Below are positions 9,078 through 19,050 of a stretch of DNA of 49,540 nt, one piece after another (position 1 is the first letter of the stretch; each line of letters starts with the position of its first letter). The DNA comes from Bacteroides sp. CAG:530 (GTDB lineage: Bacteria; Bacteroidota; Bacteroidia; Bacteroidales; Bacteroidaceae). The stretch is taken from the NCBI GenBank assembly GCA_000434735.1, contig FR881244.1, positions 4,479 through 54,018 of the forward strand. Reading direction: 5' to 3'. The notes below the pieces were generated by a model, which saw only the letters and a list, made by a program, of their open reading frames with translations, was not told where the DNA came from and searched no databases. Made by a program: the position numbers and the translations under genes.

Positions 9078-10568
9078 ATGAAGCGTTTGATAGGAATTGT
9101 TGTTGCTTGCTGTGTGCTGGCGGCTATATTGTTTATATGGAGTGGAGAGAAAAATACATTAAAGTCGGTTGTACTGACTTCGCCGCGCAATACGGCCATG
9201 TATAATAAGGTGGATATTACGATAGCCAAGCCCGCTCCCGTATACGTAGAATATACGGAAAAGGCAACCGGAAAGTCTTATCGAACCAGAATCTCTCCGG
9301 CTGATACAATTCATCACCTGGATTTATTACTCTTAAAGGCTAATACAGAATATACTTATCGTGTAGTTATAGATAACTTATTTAAGCAGAAATCGGCAGA
9401 GATGTCTTTCAAGACCCGTGAGCAGTCGCCTTGGTTGGTGAATCACTGGTTTGACGAAAGCCGTCCTCACGACACTTCCGCTCTGGGCGACGGAATGATA
9501 TTGGTATGTTTCGGACGTTTGCCGGGTAGTATGATGCTGATAGACGGTAAGGGCGATTTACGTTGGTATTGGCAGGTTGAAGACATAGGCGTACGTGCCG
9601 TTTCAATTACTCCGCAAGGGACATTTTTGGCCATGCTTCGTCCGGCTTTGAAGGATGTTGTAGACGATAACACTATGACACCCGAGCAGGTTCGGAATGA
9701 TGAGCATAAAAAACCGATGCGTCGCGGCTCTATAGGATTCGCTGGCGGCACTGGTTTGGCAGAGGTATCCCTGACGGGAGAGACGATGTGGCGTCTTGAC
9801 CTCAACAAGGTGGAGAAAGAAAAAGATTATCAGGTTATTCATCATGACATATTGATGGATAAAGACCGCCATATACATACATTATATCGCCCCAAGAAGG
9901 TTGCTACTATATCCGTAGACGGTAAGATGGAGACAGATACACTGGGTGGCGACGGTATCATGGTAATAGATACACTGGGTAATGTGATTAAGACATGGTC
10001 GGCTTGGGATGTGTGGGATATAGAAAAAGACCCGTACATAGCAGAGTATCGTTACGACCGTTTCCATATCAACGGACTGTGTTTCGATAAGGATAATAAC
10101 TATTTGATATCGGCTCCTATAGAAGACCAGATTTGGAAGATAGACTCTAAGACCGGTAAGTTGGTTTGGCGTTTCGGACGTAACGGCGATTTCAAGATGG
10201 ATTCTACAGCTTACTTCTCATTCCAGCATACACCTTATATAATGGATAACGGCGACTTGATGCTCTTCGATAATGGTCTGTACGACCAGCGTTCGGGTGG
10301 AAAGGCTTTTCATCTCGACGAAAAGAACCGCACCGCCACTACTACCATCAACGCCTTATTGCCTGCCGACAAATACACATCGCGTATGGGTAGCTGCTAT
10401 CTTATGCCCAACGGAAATCTGTTGCAGTGCAGTTCTAAGACAGGTTCGGTAATGGTAACCGATAAGAAAGGAAAAGTGCTTTGGGAATGCGTATTGCATT
10501 TTGCGCCTTATAGAGCAGTATACGTACCTATGGAAACTTGGAGTAAATACTTTAAAGAAATAAAATAG
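9078..10568 (+). CDS. Arylsulfate sulfotransferase (ASST) family, periplasmic, signal-anchored
   Basis: 496 residues from ATG 9078, which begins directly with a signal anchor (MKRLIGIVVACCVLAAILFI); the ATG at 9033 would add 15 residues before it. An Ig-like N-terminal domain (about 28-115) precedes a beta-propeller. Signature residues of ASST are in place: HHD (255-257), HIN (330-332), a WRFG arginine (365) and Q-H384 in FQHTPY, matching the His/His/Arg/His active-site pattern of E. coli AssT. ASSTs move sulfuryl groups from a phenolic sulfate donor to a phenol acceptor without PAPS, through a sulfo-histidine. It ends one base before the CHR transporter gene, so the genes are tightly linked. 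Substrates are unknown. Confidence 0.85.
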   Translation: MKRLIGIVVACCVLAAILFIWSGEKNTLKSVVLTSPRNTAMYNKVDITIAKPAPVYVEYTEKATGKSYRTRISPADTIHHLDLLLLKANTEYTYRVVIDNLFKQKSAEMSFKTREQSPWLVNHWFDESRPHDTSALGDGMILVCFGRLPGSMMLIDGKGDLRWYWQVEDIGVRAVSITPQGTFLAMLRPALKDVVDDNTMTPEQVRNDEHKKPMRRGSIGFAGGTGLAEVSLTGETMWRLDLNKVEKEKDYQVIHHDILMDKDRHIHTLYRPKKVATISVDGKMETDTLGGDGIMVIDTLGNVIKTWSAWDVWDIEKDPYIAEYRYDRFHINGLCFDKDNNYLISAPIEDQIWKIDSKTGKLVWRFGRNGDFKMDSTAYFSFQHTPYIMDNGDLMLFDNGLYDQRSGGKAFHLDEKNRTATTTINALLPADKYTSRMGSCYLMPNGNLLQCSSKTGSVMVTDKKGKVLWECVLHFAPYRAVYVPMETWSKYFKEIK

Positions 10569-10569
10569 T

Positions 10570-11748
10570 ATGGAGCGTACATCACTATCTTACATATTCT
10601 TTACGTTCCTGAAGTTGGGCGCTACAGCTTTCGGCGGATACATGTCGTTGGTGGCTATTGTGCAGAAACAATTGGTAGAAGTAGATAAGAAGCTGAAAGA
10701 AGAAGACCTTCTTGACGGCATTTCTCTTACCTCCGTATTGCCCGGCCCTGTAGCCGTAAACACTATAGCTTATGTAGGCTATCAGTTAAGAGGAGTACCT
10801 GGAGCCATTGCCGCTTTTGCCGGAATCATCCTTCCTTCGTTTTTCTTGGTTATATTTCTTTCGTGGCTGTATTTCTCTTACGGAAATATCCCTGCGGTGA
10901 AGAATGTATTCAGTGGCATCACTCCAGCCATTACCGCCTTGATTGTTACGGTGGCTATCGGTATGACGCGAAAGACTATTAAGTTGCCCGCTCAGTGGAC
11001 TATCTGTTTGCTGGCAGCTTTACTTCTTATTCTCGTAGGCGGATTTGCCGTAACTTTTTTGCTGATTATCGTCAGTGGGGTAGTAGGCACCTTCCTGTTC
11101 CGTCAGTCGGCAGAGCAAGCCTTGCCAGACGATGAGAAAATTCACTTTGAGAATAAGCAATTAGTGATATCAGGAGTAGTACTTCTGCTGTTACTCTGCA
11201 CATTGCTTTGGGGAGGACAATATCCGGGTGCTCCTAAAGATGTTCAGATACTGTCTACATTCTCTGGCATCAGCCTTACATTGTTCGGTGGGGGATATGT
11301 AGTTATTCCGGCTTTGCACGAGTTGTTTGTAGAGAATCTCAATTGGCTTACATCTGCCGAGTTTGCCGACGGTATAGCTATAGGACAGATAACTCCGGGA
11401 CCGATATTCGTTACCGCCACTTTCATCGGCTATAAGGTAGCGGGTGTGTTAGGAGCGTTTCTTGCTACGGTGGCCATATTTACTCCGCCTGCCGTACTTA
11501 CCGTTTTGTTATCACGTTTCGTTAAGATACTAAATCAGTCATCGGTAGTAAAGGCCGCCATGAAAGGAGTACGTGCCGCCGTCATCGGCATGATATTCGC
11601 TTCGGCCATTACTATTGGTCAGACCATTACGCCGTCGGTAGTTTCGGCTATCATTTTTGCGGCTATATTTATAATTTCACTGAAGTACACAATCAGTCCG
11701 GTTTACCTGATTATCGCGTCGGGTGTGGCTGGCTTTATCTTATTCTAA
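10570..11748 (+). CDS. CHR-family (ChrA-like) chromate/oxyanion transporter
   Basis: 392 residues, highly hydrophobic, made of two homologous CHR domains. The first contains FLKLGATAFGG and LPGPVAVNTIAYVGYQLRG; the second has the matching LTLFGGGYVVIPAL and GQITPGPIFVTATFIGYKVAG. This tandem layout is the long-chain CHR type. Characterised members export chromate, a sulfate mimic. Here the gene lies 1 nt after an arylsulfate sulfotransferase and 4 nt before a PAPS-type sulfotransferase, so transport of sulfate or a related oxyanion is a reasonable guess rather than metal resistance. That role is inference only. Confidence 0.88.
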   Translation: MERTSLSYIFFTFLKLGATAFGGYMSLVAIVQKQLVEVDKKLKEEDLLDGISLTSVLPGPVAVNTIAYVGYQLRGVPGAIAAFAGIILPSFFLVIFLSWLYFSYGNIPAVKNVFSGITPAITALIVTVAIGMTRKTIKLPAQWTICLLAALLLILVGGFAVTFLLIIVSGVVGTFLFRQSAEQALPDDEKIHFENKQLVISGVVLLLLLCTLLWGGQYPGAPKDVQILSTFSGISLTLFGGGYVVIPALHELFVENLNWLTSAEFADGIAIGQITPGPIFVTATFIGYKVAGVLGAFLATVAIFTPPAVLTVLLSRFVKILNQSSVVKAAMKGVRAAVIGMIFASAITIGQTITPSVVSAIIFAAIFIISLKYTISPVYLIIASGVAGFILF

Positions 11749-11752
11749 TTTT

Positions 11753-12769
11753 ATGAATTCAATACAAGGTATACAGATGATTGGCACCCAGCGTTCTGGG
11801 TCTAATCTGTTGAGAGTGATGTTAGGCGGTATCGATGCTATTGCGGCTCCTCATCCTCCGCATATTCTTCAGCGTTTTTTGCCGTTGCTTCCTAAGTATG
11901 GTTCTTTGGAAGACTCTGCCAACTTCTATCAGTTGGCTCAGGATGTATGCGAGTTGGTCAATGTAAACCCGGTTCCGTGGGAAGGCGTTAATATCCGTAC
12001 CGACGAAATAGTGTCGGCTTGTAAGCAGCATACGCTGTACGAGTTATTTAGGGTGATATATGAGTCGGCTGCCAGCCAGACAGGAGCTTCTTATTGGTTA
12101 TGCAAGAGCATGAAAAACATGCTGTATGCCGAAGGTATAGAGTCTACAGGAATCCGTCCGTATTATGTATATCTGTACCGCGATGGTCGCGATGTAGCCC
12201 TTTCGTTCAAGAAAGCCATAGTAGGAGAGAAGCACATCTATGCGTTGGCACAGAACTGGAAGAAAGATCAGGAAGCGGCTCTCAGTCTGAAAGAAAGAAC
12301 TGCCCCCGATCATTTCTTTATGTTGAACTATGAGACGCTTATAGCCAATCCTGAAAAGGTGATGCGTGAGCTTTGCGATTTCCTTCACCTTCCTTATACC
12401 GATAAGGTGATGGATTATTATAAGAGCAAGGAATCTGCCAACACTGCTGTAGCTGGAAAAATGTGGGCTAATGTTACCAAGCCTATCTTGAAAGACAATA
12501 CCAAGAAATTCTTGCGCGAACTATCTGCCGAAGACATTGCCATTTTTGAATCTGTAGCCGGAAATGTATTGCAGCGCTTAGGCTATACCTTATGCACACC
12601 GGCAGAGCAGTTGAGAGACAGCTTTTCCGATGAAGAAATAGAAGCATTCAATAAAGAGAATATTCGTCTGAAGAATGAATTTATTCGTGAAGTAGACCCT
12701 GTTGATTTAGAGAAAAGACGTCCGCAAGACGAATTGCTCAAACGTATAAAACAGTATAAAGACAAATAA
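11753..12769 (+). CDS. PAPS-dependent sulfotransferase family protein
   Basis: 338 residues from ATG 11753, 4 nt after the ChrA-like stop; the longer frame from 11723 overlaps that gene and is less likely. The 5'-phosphosulfate-binding loop GTQRSGSN (11-18) is at the extreme N-terminus, and the 3'-phosphate-binding segment YLYRDGRDVALSF is near residue 140. There is no signal peptide, so it should act in the cytoplasm. PAPS sulfotransferases transfer sulfate to hydroxyl or amino groups; some gut Bacteroides members act on sterols. The C-terminal ~60 residues are charged and helix-prone. The acceptor cannot be predicted, but the operon context suggests a small molecule or glycan linked to the SusCD substrate. 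Confidence 0.85.
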   Translation: MNSIQGIQMIGTQRSGSNLLRVMLGGIDAIAAPHPPHILQRFLPLLPKYGSLEDSANFYQLAQDVCELVNVNPVPWEGVNIRTDEIVSACKQHTLYELFRVIYESAASQTGASYWLCKSMKNMLYAEGIESTGIRPYYVYLYRDGRDVALSFKKAIVGEKHIYALAQNWKKDQEAALSLKERTAPDHFFMLNYETLIANPEKVMRELCDFLHLPYTDKVMDYYKSKESANTAVAGKMWANVTKPILKDNTKKFLRELSAEDIAIFESVAGNVLQRLGYTLCTPAEQLRDSFSDEEIEAFNKENIRLKNEFIREVDPVDLEKRRPQDELLKRIKQYKDK

Positions 12770-12777
12770 CGGGTACA

Positions 12778-15768
12778 ATGAAACATTTATTTATTACACT
12801 TTTCTGCCTATTGGCCTGCGGAGGCTTACGGGCACAGACAGTTCCCACCGACCAACTATATGGGGTAGGTGCGTGGAACGCTGATTCATTAGGAAATCAT
12901 CGGGTTGTTGTTTCTGTAGACAAACAGGCCGATGCTGTATTGGCAAAGATAGAATGGCGCCGTCGCGATCAGAATCCCGAAGCGAAGAATCTGATTGTAG
13001 TGGATGCCGCTACCGGTAAGCGCATTACTAACGTATGTCGTTTTGGCATTAACAGAGAGAATGGCGAGGTAGTTTTCCAGCCTCAGACTGTTCCGGGAGA
13101 ATATTACATTTATTATCTGAAAAATGTAATGAGCGGTAGCCCTTATTATCCTACCGTTAAATATCCGGCTTTTGAAAACACGGCTTCTGCAGATTGGGTT
13201 AAGAAGAACAAGCTCTCTGGCAAGAAAGCTCCTTCGCTTCCGGCTGCTAAGGTTGTGCAGTTTCAGGCCATCAATCAGTTGAACAGTTTCTATCCGATGG
13301 AGGTAATAGCTACATCTAACGAGACTAACCAATTGTTGAAAGAACACTCTGGCGAGAAATACATTCTCTTTACCGAAGACCGTAAATTCCCTATCCGCAT
13401 GACTTCGGATATTCCTTATAAATGGATAGCCGATAACAGACACGACTTCTTTAACGGTCAGGCCGATCAGGGCGAATATTACGTATTCCAATTGGGTGTT
13501 TGGGCTGCCCGTGCAGGTGTAGAGAATCTGCATGTAGATTTCTCTGCTCTCACCAATAAAGCTACTGGCGAGCAGATTCCGGCTTCTACATTTACTTGCT
13601 TCAATACTGGCGGTACTGATGTAACCGGTACTCTCTTCGAGAAGAAATGTTCGGTAGAAAAAGGTAAGGTACAGGCTTTATGGATTGGTACTCAGTTGCC
13701 CGACCATCTTTCTGCTGGTACTTACCAAGGCACACTGACGATATCTGCCGCTAATGCCGAAAGCAAGACCGTAAAGGTTACTCTGAATGTTACCGATAAT
13801 GTAATAGCCAATCATGGCGACAACGAGCCTTGGCGTCATTCTCGTTTGCGTTGGCTCAACTCTCAGATTGGTTTCGACGATGAGGTAATAGCTCCTTATA
13901 CTCCGCTTGTAATGAAGGGTAAGACTATCAGCTGTCTGGGTCGTGAGGTCAAGCTCTCCGACTTGGGTCTGCCTGAGAATATCACCAGCTACTTTAAGGA
14001 AACCATGACAGGCATAGGTACTACAGGCCGTAGTGTATTGGCTACTCCTATGGAATTGGCTGCCGATGGCGGTGCTTGGAAGAACTTGAACTTTGAAATC
14101 ACAAAGCATAAACAAGGCGCTATAGCATGGAAGGCACTTAACCAGAACGACCGCTTCCTGATGGATCTGGAAGGACAAATGGAATCTGACGGAAATATAG
14201 AATATAAGGTGACATTGATTGCCCGCGAAGACGCATCGGTACAAGATGTAGCGTTGCAGACACGTTTGGCTTCGGGCATAGGTCGTTATATGATGGGCTT
14301 AGGCGAAAAAGGCGGTTACTGCCCCAATGATTTCAGTTGGAAATGGGATGTAGAGAAAAACCAAGATGCTGTTTGGGTAGGCGATGTAAATGCGGGTATC
14401 CAGATCCGTCTGTACGATAACAAATATGAGCGTCCGCTGAATACCAATTTCTATCATCAGAAACCTCTGCACATGCCTGTGTCTTGGTGTAACGGTGGCA
14501 ACGGAGGTATTGATATTCATAACACAGCCGACGGTACTTCTATCAACGCTTATTCTGGCAAGCGTAGCGTTAAGAAAGGCGATAGATTATACTATTATTT
14601 CAACTTGGCGCTTACTCCGTTCCGCCCCATCGATACCAACAAACAGTGGCGCGAACGCTATTATCACAGCTATGAATTCTTGGATGGCATTCAGAAGAAG
14701 GGTGCCAACGTAATCAATATTCACCACGCTAACGCCATCAATCCGTTTATCAATTATCCGTTCTTGCGTACCAAGGAGATGAAGGCGTACATAGACGGTG
14801 CTCATGCCCGTAATATGAAAGTTAAGATTTACAATACCGTTCGCGAATTGTCGAACAGTTGTGTTGAGTTGTTCGCTTTGCGTAGCTTGGGTAACGAAAT
14901 CTTCTCAGAAGGTCCTGGCGGCGGCTTCTCTTGGTTGCAGGAGCATCTTGACCAGAACTACATCGGAGCATGGTTCGTTCCAGAACTGAAGGATGCTGCC
15001 ATAGTAAACAGCGGCGTTTCTCGTTGGCATAATTATTATCTCGAAGGACTCGATTGGTTGGTTAAGAATATCGGCATCGACGGATTGTATATCGATGATT
15101 TGGCGTTCGACCGTATGACCATGAAGCGTATCCGTAAGATTCTGAACCGCACTAATCCGGGAGCTATGATTGACTTGCATTCGGCAAATCAGTATAATGT
15201 AAGAGACGGTTTCGCTAATAGTGCCAACTTGTATCTGGAGCACTTCCCGTACCTCGACCGTCTATGGTTCGGTGAGTATTTCGATTATAACTTCCCTCCA
15301 GAGTTCTGGTTGATAGAAGTTTCGGGTATTCCTTACGGCTTGATGGGCGAGATGCTTGAAGGAGGCGGTAACCCATGGCGTGGTATGCTGTTTGGCATGA
15401 CAGGACGTGCTCCGCGAGTAGACAACGGTCCGCTGTGGAAGTTGTGGGATTCTTTCGGTATGCAGAATAGCGAGATGATAGGTTACTGGGTGAAAGATAA
15501 TCCGGTAAAGACCGGCAGCGAGAAGACATTGGCAACTGTTTACACCCACGTAGGCGATAAGACTTTGATAGCCTTGGCTACTTGGGAAGATGCAGACGCT
15601 AAAGTTAAGCTTTCTGTAGACTGGGCAAAACTTGGCCTTGACGCATCGAAGGTTACACTTCACGCTCCGGCTATCGAGAACTTCCAGCAGGAAGGCAATT
15701 GGAAACCCGGTGATGAGATAGTTGTACCTAAAGGAAAAGGTCTGCTCATTATCGCCGAGAATAAATAA
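12778..15768 (+). CDS. Secreted glycoside-hydrolase-like protein (GH123-related N-terminus / DUF6067-like, TIM-barrel core)
   Basis: 996 residues with a signal peptide (cleavage near LRAQ, residue 20). The N-terminal ~550 residues are beta-rich. From about residue 610 the sequence looks like a (beta/alpha)8 glycosidase barrel: GANVINIHHAN, HARNMKVKIYNTV, a barrel strand GLYIDDLAFDR near residue 770 with paired acidic residues, and AMIDLHSANQ after it. I believe it belongs to the large Bacteroidetes family annotated as glycoside hydrolase domain-containing/DUF6067, but I cannot verify this. The two Asp in YIDD are candidate catalytic or substrate-binding residues. It lies 8 nt after the sulfotransferase gene and is part of the operon. 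Substrate unknown. Confidence 0.75.
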   Translation: MKHLFITLFCLLACGGLRAQTVPTDQLYGVGAWNADSLGNHRVVVSVDKQADAVLAKIEWRRRDQNPEAKNLIVVDAATGKRITNVCRFGINRENGEVVFQPQTVPGEYYIYYLKNVMSGSPYYPTVKYPAFENTASADWVKKNKLSGKKAPSLPAAKVVQFQAINQLNSFYPMEVIATSNETNQLLKEHSGEKYILFTEDRKFPIRMTSDIPYKWIADNRHDFFNGQADQGEYYVFQLGVWAARAGVENLHVDFSALTNKATGEQIPASTFTCFNTGGTDVTGTLFEKKCSVEKGKVQALWIGTQLPDHLSAGTYQGTLTISAANAESKTVKVTLNVTDNVIANHGDNEPWRHSRLRWLNSQIGFDDEVIAPYTPLVMKGKTISCLGREVKLSDLGLPENITSYFKETMTGIGTTGRSVLATPMELAADGGAWKNLNFEITKHKQGAIAWKALNQNDRFLMDLEGQMESDGNIEYKVTLIAREDASVQDVALQTRLASGIGRYMMGLGEKGGYCPNDFSWKWDVEKNQDAVWVGDVNAGIQIRLYDNKYERPLNTNFYHQKPLHMPVSWCNGGNGGIDIHNTADGTSINAYSGKRSVKKGDRLYYYFNLALTPFRPIDTNKQWRERYYHSYEFLDGIQKKGANVINIHHANAINPFINYPFLRTKEMKAYIDGAHARNMKVKIYNTVRELSNSCVELFALRSLGNEIFSEGPGGGFSWLQEHLDQNYIGAWFVPELKDAAIVNSGVSRWHNYYLEGLDWLVKNIGIDGLYIDDLAFDRMTMKRIRKILNRTNPGAMIDLHSANQYNVRDGFANSANLYLEHFPYLDRLWFGEYFDYNFPPEFWLIEVSGIPYGLMGEMLEGGGNPWRGMLFGMTGRAPRVDNGPLWKLWDSFGMQNSEMIGYWVKDNPVKTGSEKTLATVYTHVGDKTLIALATWEDADAKVKLSVDWAKLGLDASKVTLHAPAIENFQQEGNWKPGDEIVVPKGKGLLIIAENK

Positions 15769-15801
15769 TATTTCAGAGAATCAGTTATAAAAAAGATATT
15801 G

Positions 15802-15839
15802 CTGTCCGGTAAAAGCCATCAGATGGTATTGCCGGACAG
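15802..15839 (+). repeat. Intra-operon hairpin between the GH-like and DUF5107 genes
   Basis: CTGTCCGG (15802-15809) pairs exactly with CCGGACAG (15832-15839); a smaller CCAT/ATGG hairpin can form in the loop. There is no T tract after it, so it looks like an mRNA stabilising or processing structure rather than a terminator. Confidence 0.5.
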
Positions 15840-15862
15840 TGATATTATAGAATTTACCGACT

Positions 15863-18800
15863 ATGAAAAATATTTTCTTTCTTTTCTGTGCCGCATCAAT
15901 GATGCAACCCTTGTTCGCACAGAAAGCCACTGTTACAGAGACGGTAGAAAGTGTTAAGACATATCCGTTTTCCGATCCCGACCCAGTGGCCGACCCTTCT
16001 GACTTGTTTTATCCGTATTTCCGTTTCGACGGTTTCTCGGCTAAGGGAATCGATAAGCAATGGAAAGTGGTTTCTCTTGAAAACGATTATATAAAGCTTA
16101 CTCTCTTCCCCGAGGTAGGAGGAAAGGTGTGGGGAGCTGTAGATAAGACTACCGGCATGGAGTTTATCTATAACAACCATGTGGTGAAGTTTCGCGATAT
16201 AGCAATGCGTGGTCCGTGGACATCGGGAGGCATTGAGTTTAACTTCGGTATTATAGGTCATGCGCCTACATCGAGCACGCCTGTAGATTACGTTACTCGG
16301 CAGAAGCCTGACGGCAGCGTAAGTTGTTATGTCTCGTCTTATGAGTTGGTTACACGCACTCTGTGGACGGTAGAGGTTAATCTGCCTAAAGATAAGGCTT
16401 ATTTCACTACCACTACCACTTGGCATAACTGTTCTTCTATAGACCAGCCTTACTATCAGTGGATGAATGCCGGCTATCCTGCCAATGGCAACGCTGAGTT
16501 CTGCTATCCGGGTACCAATTACATAGGTCACGATGGTGAACTTCATCCTTTCCCGTTCGATGAAGAAGGACATGATATCTCTTGGTACGAAAAGAACAAT
16601 TTCGGTCCTTCCAAATCATATCACGTGGTGGGTAAGTACAATGATTTCTATGGCGCTTATTGGCACGATAAAGATTTTGGCTCTATCCATCATGCCGATT
16701 ACGACGAGAAACTTGGTATGAAGATATTCCTTTGGGGGCTCTCTCGCGATGGTGGCATTTGGGAAGATTTGCTTACCGATACCGATGGTCAGTACATAGA
16801 ATTGCAGTCGGGACGTATGTATAATCAGTCCACTTCGGGCAGTGCGTTTACTCCATTCAAGCATACGGCGTTCGGCACTCAGGCTACCGATAAGTGGACT
16901 GAATATTGGTTCCCGGTAAAGGGCATCAAGGGCGTGTCTAAGGCAAGCCGTGTAGGTGCGCTTAACGTATTGCGCGAAGACGGTTTCCTGAAATTATATA
17001 TCTCTCCGTTGCAGAAAATGTCTACTACCATGAAGTTGTACGATGGCGATAAAGAGATTAAGTCTCTTCCGCTTAATTGTGATGTGCTGCAGACATGGAA
17101 AGATTCTATCCCGATGAATCAGGTCGTTGCTGCCGGTAAGCTGAAGGTAGTGGTAGGCGACGACTGGCTGGTATATTCAGAGGTCCCGTCAGATAATATT
17201 ATAAACCGACCCAAGCAGTCGCCCTCCGATTTTGACTGGAACTCGGCATACGGCCTTTATACTCAGGGCGAGCAATGGATGAATCAGAAGATATACGATA
17301 AGGCTGAAACCTTCTTGTTGGCAGCCCTGAAGAAAGAGCCTTATTTAGTGCCCGCACTTACCGATTTGGCTTCTCTGTATTATCGTCAGGGACGTTATGA
17401 TGAGGCTTTGGCACGTTGCAAAACAGCATTGAGCGTAAACACATACGATGGTAACGCCAATTACATGTACGGTCTGTGTAATAAGGTGCTTGGCAATAAC
17501 ACCGATGCAAAAGACGGTTTCTCTATAGCATCTTACTCTCTTGCAGTGCGTAGCGCCGCTTACGAAAAGTTGGCGGAAATGTTCATGCTCGATAAGAACT
17601 GGGCAAAGGCCGAACACTACGCTTTGCTTAGCAAGGAGTTCAATACTCAAAACCTTAGTGCCGACCATGCTTTGATGGTGATTTATCGTAAAATGAATAA
17701 GCCCGAAAAAGCCAAGGCACTTATCGATTCCGTTCTCGAAAATCTTCCGCTGTATCATGCGGCACGATTTGAACGCTTCTATCAGGGCGGTGAAAAGGCG
17801 ATGGCCGATTTTCAGTCGATGATTCGCAATGAACTTCCTGCCCAGACTTATATGGAGCTGGCAGAGTGGTACGAGTCGGTTGATTGTACAGATGAGGCTG
17901 TGACGCTCTTGTCGTGTGCAGGCGATTATCCTATCGCTCTTTATCGTAAAGCCTACTTGTTGCATCAGTCAGGCAACGATGCCGAAAGTCGTAGTTTGTT
18001 GCAACGTGCAGAGAGTCTTTCTCCTTCTATGGTATTTCCGTTCCGTCCGTCATCACTGAAAGCCTTGGAGTGGGCTAAGACCGAAAAGCCCAACTGGAAG
18101 ATAGATTATTACGAAGCTTTGATATGGTGGGCTAATCAGAACAAGGCAAAGGCATTACAGTTGCTCGAAGCTTGTGGCGATGTAGACTACGCACCGTTCT
18201 ATATGAGTCGCGCATCTCTTAAAGAAGGCGAAGCCCGATTAGCAGATTTGCAGAAGGCTGAAAAAATAGGCAAGTCATGGCGTACCGGATTCGCTTTGAT
18301 TAACTGGTATGTCTCAAATCGCCAGTGGCAGAAAGCTGCCGAAATAGGAAAGAGATACATGAAGACCTATCCGTCTAATTACTACATCGGTTTGAAATAC
18401 GCCAAAGCTTTATGCGAGACAGGTCAGTATCAGCAGTGCATCTCTCTGCTTAGTAAGATGCAGGTATTGCCTAACGAAGGAGCATATGCCGGACGTGCCG
18501 TTTATCGCGGAGCCAATCTGTATAGAGCTATGGAGCAGCTGAACCAAAAAAGCTATAAGCAAGCTCTTAAGAGCATAGAAGCATCTAAAGAGTGGCCCGA
18601 GAATTTGGGTGTAGGAAAACCTTACGACAATATGATAGACAGTCGCCTGGAGAATTATTTGGAAGCTAAAGCAGCTGCGGGACTTGGCGATAAAGAGAAA
18701 GCATCCGCTTTGCTCGCTGCCATCGTTCAGCACAAATCGTCTCGCCCTAATTTCGAGTCGGCTAATCTGCTCAGTGCATTAGCTTTGCGAGAACTTGGTA

Positions 18801-19018
18801 AGACACAAGAAGCCGATAGCATGGCATCTGCTTGGAGTAAAGACTTCCCCGAAAACCGTATCGCTCAGTGGTGCACCGCTATTTATAAAGGAGAAAACGA
18901 AAAGGCTGCCTCTATGCTTCAGGTGCGAGATGAACAGACCGATTCAGCTCCGTGGGAAGCATCGTTCCGCGATTCTAACTTCGACTTGATAGTGCGCTTG
19001 TTCTCTAATGCCCGATAA
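15863..19018 (+). CDS. Secreted DUF5107 protein with tetratricopeptide repeats
   Basis: 1051 residues. A signal peptide (MKNIFFLFCAASMMQPLFAQ) is followed by a DUF5107-type domain (about 20-430) containing FPEVGGKVWGAVDKTTGMEF and RDIAMRGPWTSGGIEFNFG, a pattern resembling the galactose-mutarotase-like beta-sandwich seen in sugar-processing enzymes. From about residue 450 there are TPR-like helical repeats (LVPALTDLASLYYRQGRYDEALARCKTAL and later units), continuing to the end. DUF5107-TPR proteins are common in Bacteroidetes polysaccharide loci and I believe they are uncharacterised or only recently studied. It sits inside the SusCD operon, 94 nt after the GH-like gene and 32 nt before the esterase gene. 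A role in glycan processing is inferred from location. Confidence 0.8.
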   Translation: MKNIFFLFCAASMMQPLFAQKATVTETVESVKTYPFSDPDPVADPSDLFYPYFRFDGFSAKGIDKQWKVVSLENDYIKLTLFPEVGGKVWGAVDKTTGMEFIYNNHVVKFRDIAMRGPWTSGGIEFNFGIIGHAPTSSTPVDYVTRQKPDGSVSCYVSSYELVTRTLWTVEVNLPKDKAYFTTTTTWHNCSSIDQPYYQWMNAGYPANGNAEFCYPGTNYIGHDGELHPFPFDEEGHDISWYEKNNFGPSKSYHVVGKYNDFYGAYWHDKDFGSIHHADYDEKLGMKIFLWGLSRDGGIWEDLLTDTDGQYIELQSGRMYNQSTSGSAFTPFKHTAFGTQATDKWTEYWFPVKGIKGVSKASRVGALNVLREDGFLKLYISPLQKMSTTMKLYDGDKEIKSLPLNCDVLQTWKDSIPMNQVVAAGKLKVVVGDDWLVYSEVPSDNIINRPKQSPSDFDWNSAYGLYTQGEQWMNQKIYDKAETFLLAALKKEPYLVPALTDLASLYYRQGRYDEALARCKTALSVNTYDGNANYMYGLCNKVLGNNTDAKDGFSIASYSLAVRSAAYEKLAEMFMLDKNWAKAEHYALLSKEFNTQNLSADHALMVIYRKMNKPEKAKALIDSVLENLPLYHAARFERFYQGGEKAMADFQSMIRNELPAQTYMELAEWYESVDCTDEAVTLLSCAGDYPIALYRKAYLLHQSGNDAESRSLLQRAESLSPSMVFPFRPSSLKALEWAKTEKPNWKIDYYEALIWWANQNKAKALQLLEACGDVDYAPFYMSRASLKEGEARLADLQKAEKIGKSWRTGFALINWYVSNRQWQKAAEIGKRYMKTYPSNYYIGLKYAKALCETGQYQQCISLLSKMQVLPNEGAYAGRAVYRGANLYRAMEQLNQKSYKQALKSIEASKEWPENLGVGKPYDNMIDSRLENYLEAKAAAGLGDKEKASALLAAIVQHKSSRPNFESANLLSALALRELGKTQEADSMASAWSKDFPENRIAQWCTAIYKGENEKAASMLQVRDEQTDSAPWEASFRDSNFDLIVRLFSNAR

Positions 19019-19050
19019 GGTTTAAATAGATTAAAGAAAAGAATTATATC

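Noticed and set aside
10570..11748. Chromate-resistance function for the CHR transporter
   Set aside because: Family match is clear, but tight linkage to two sulfotransferases makes plain metal resistance unlikely; the role is left open.
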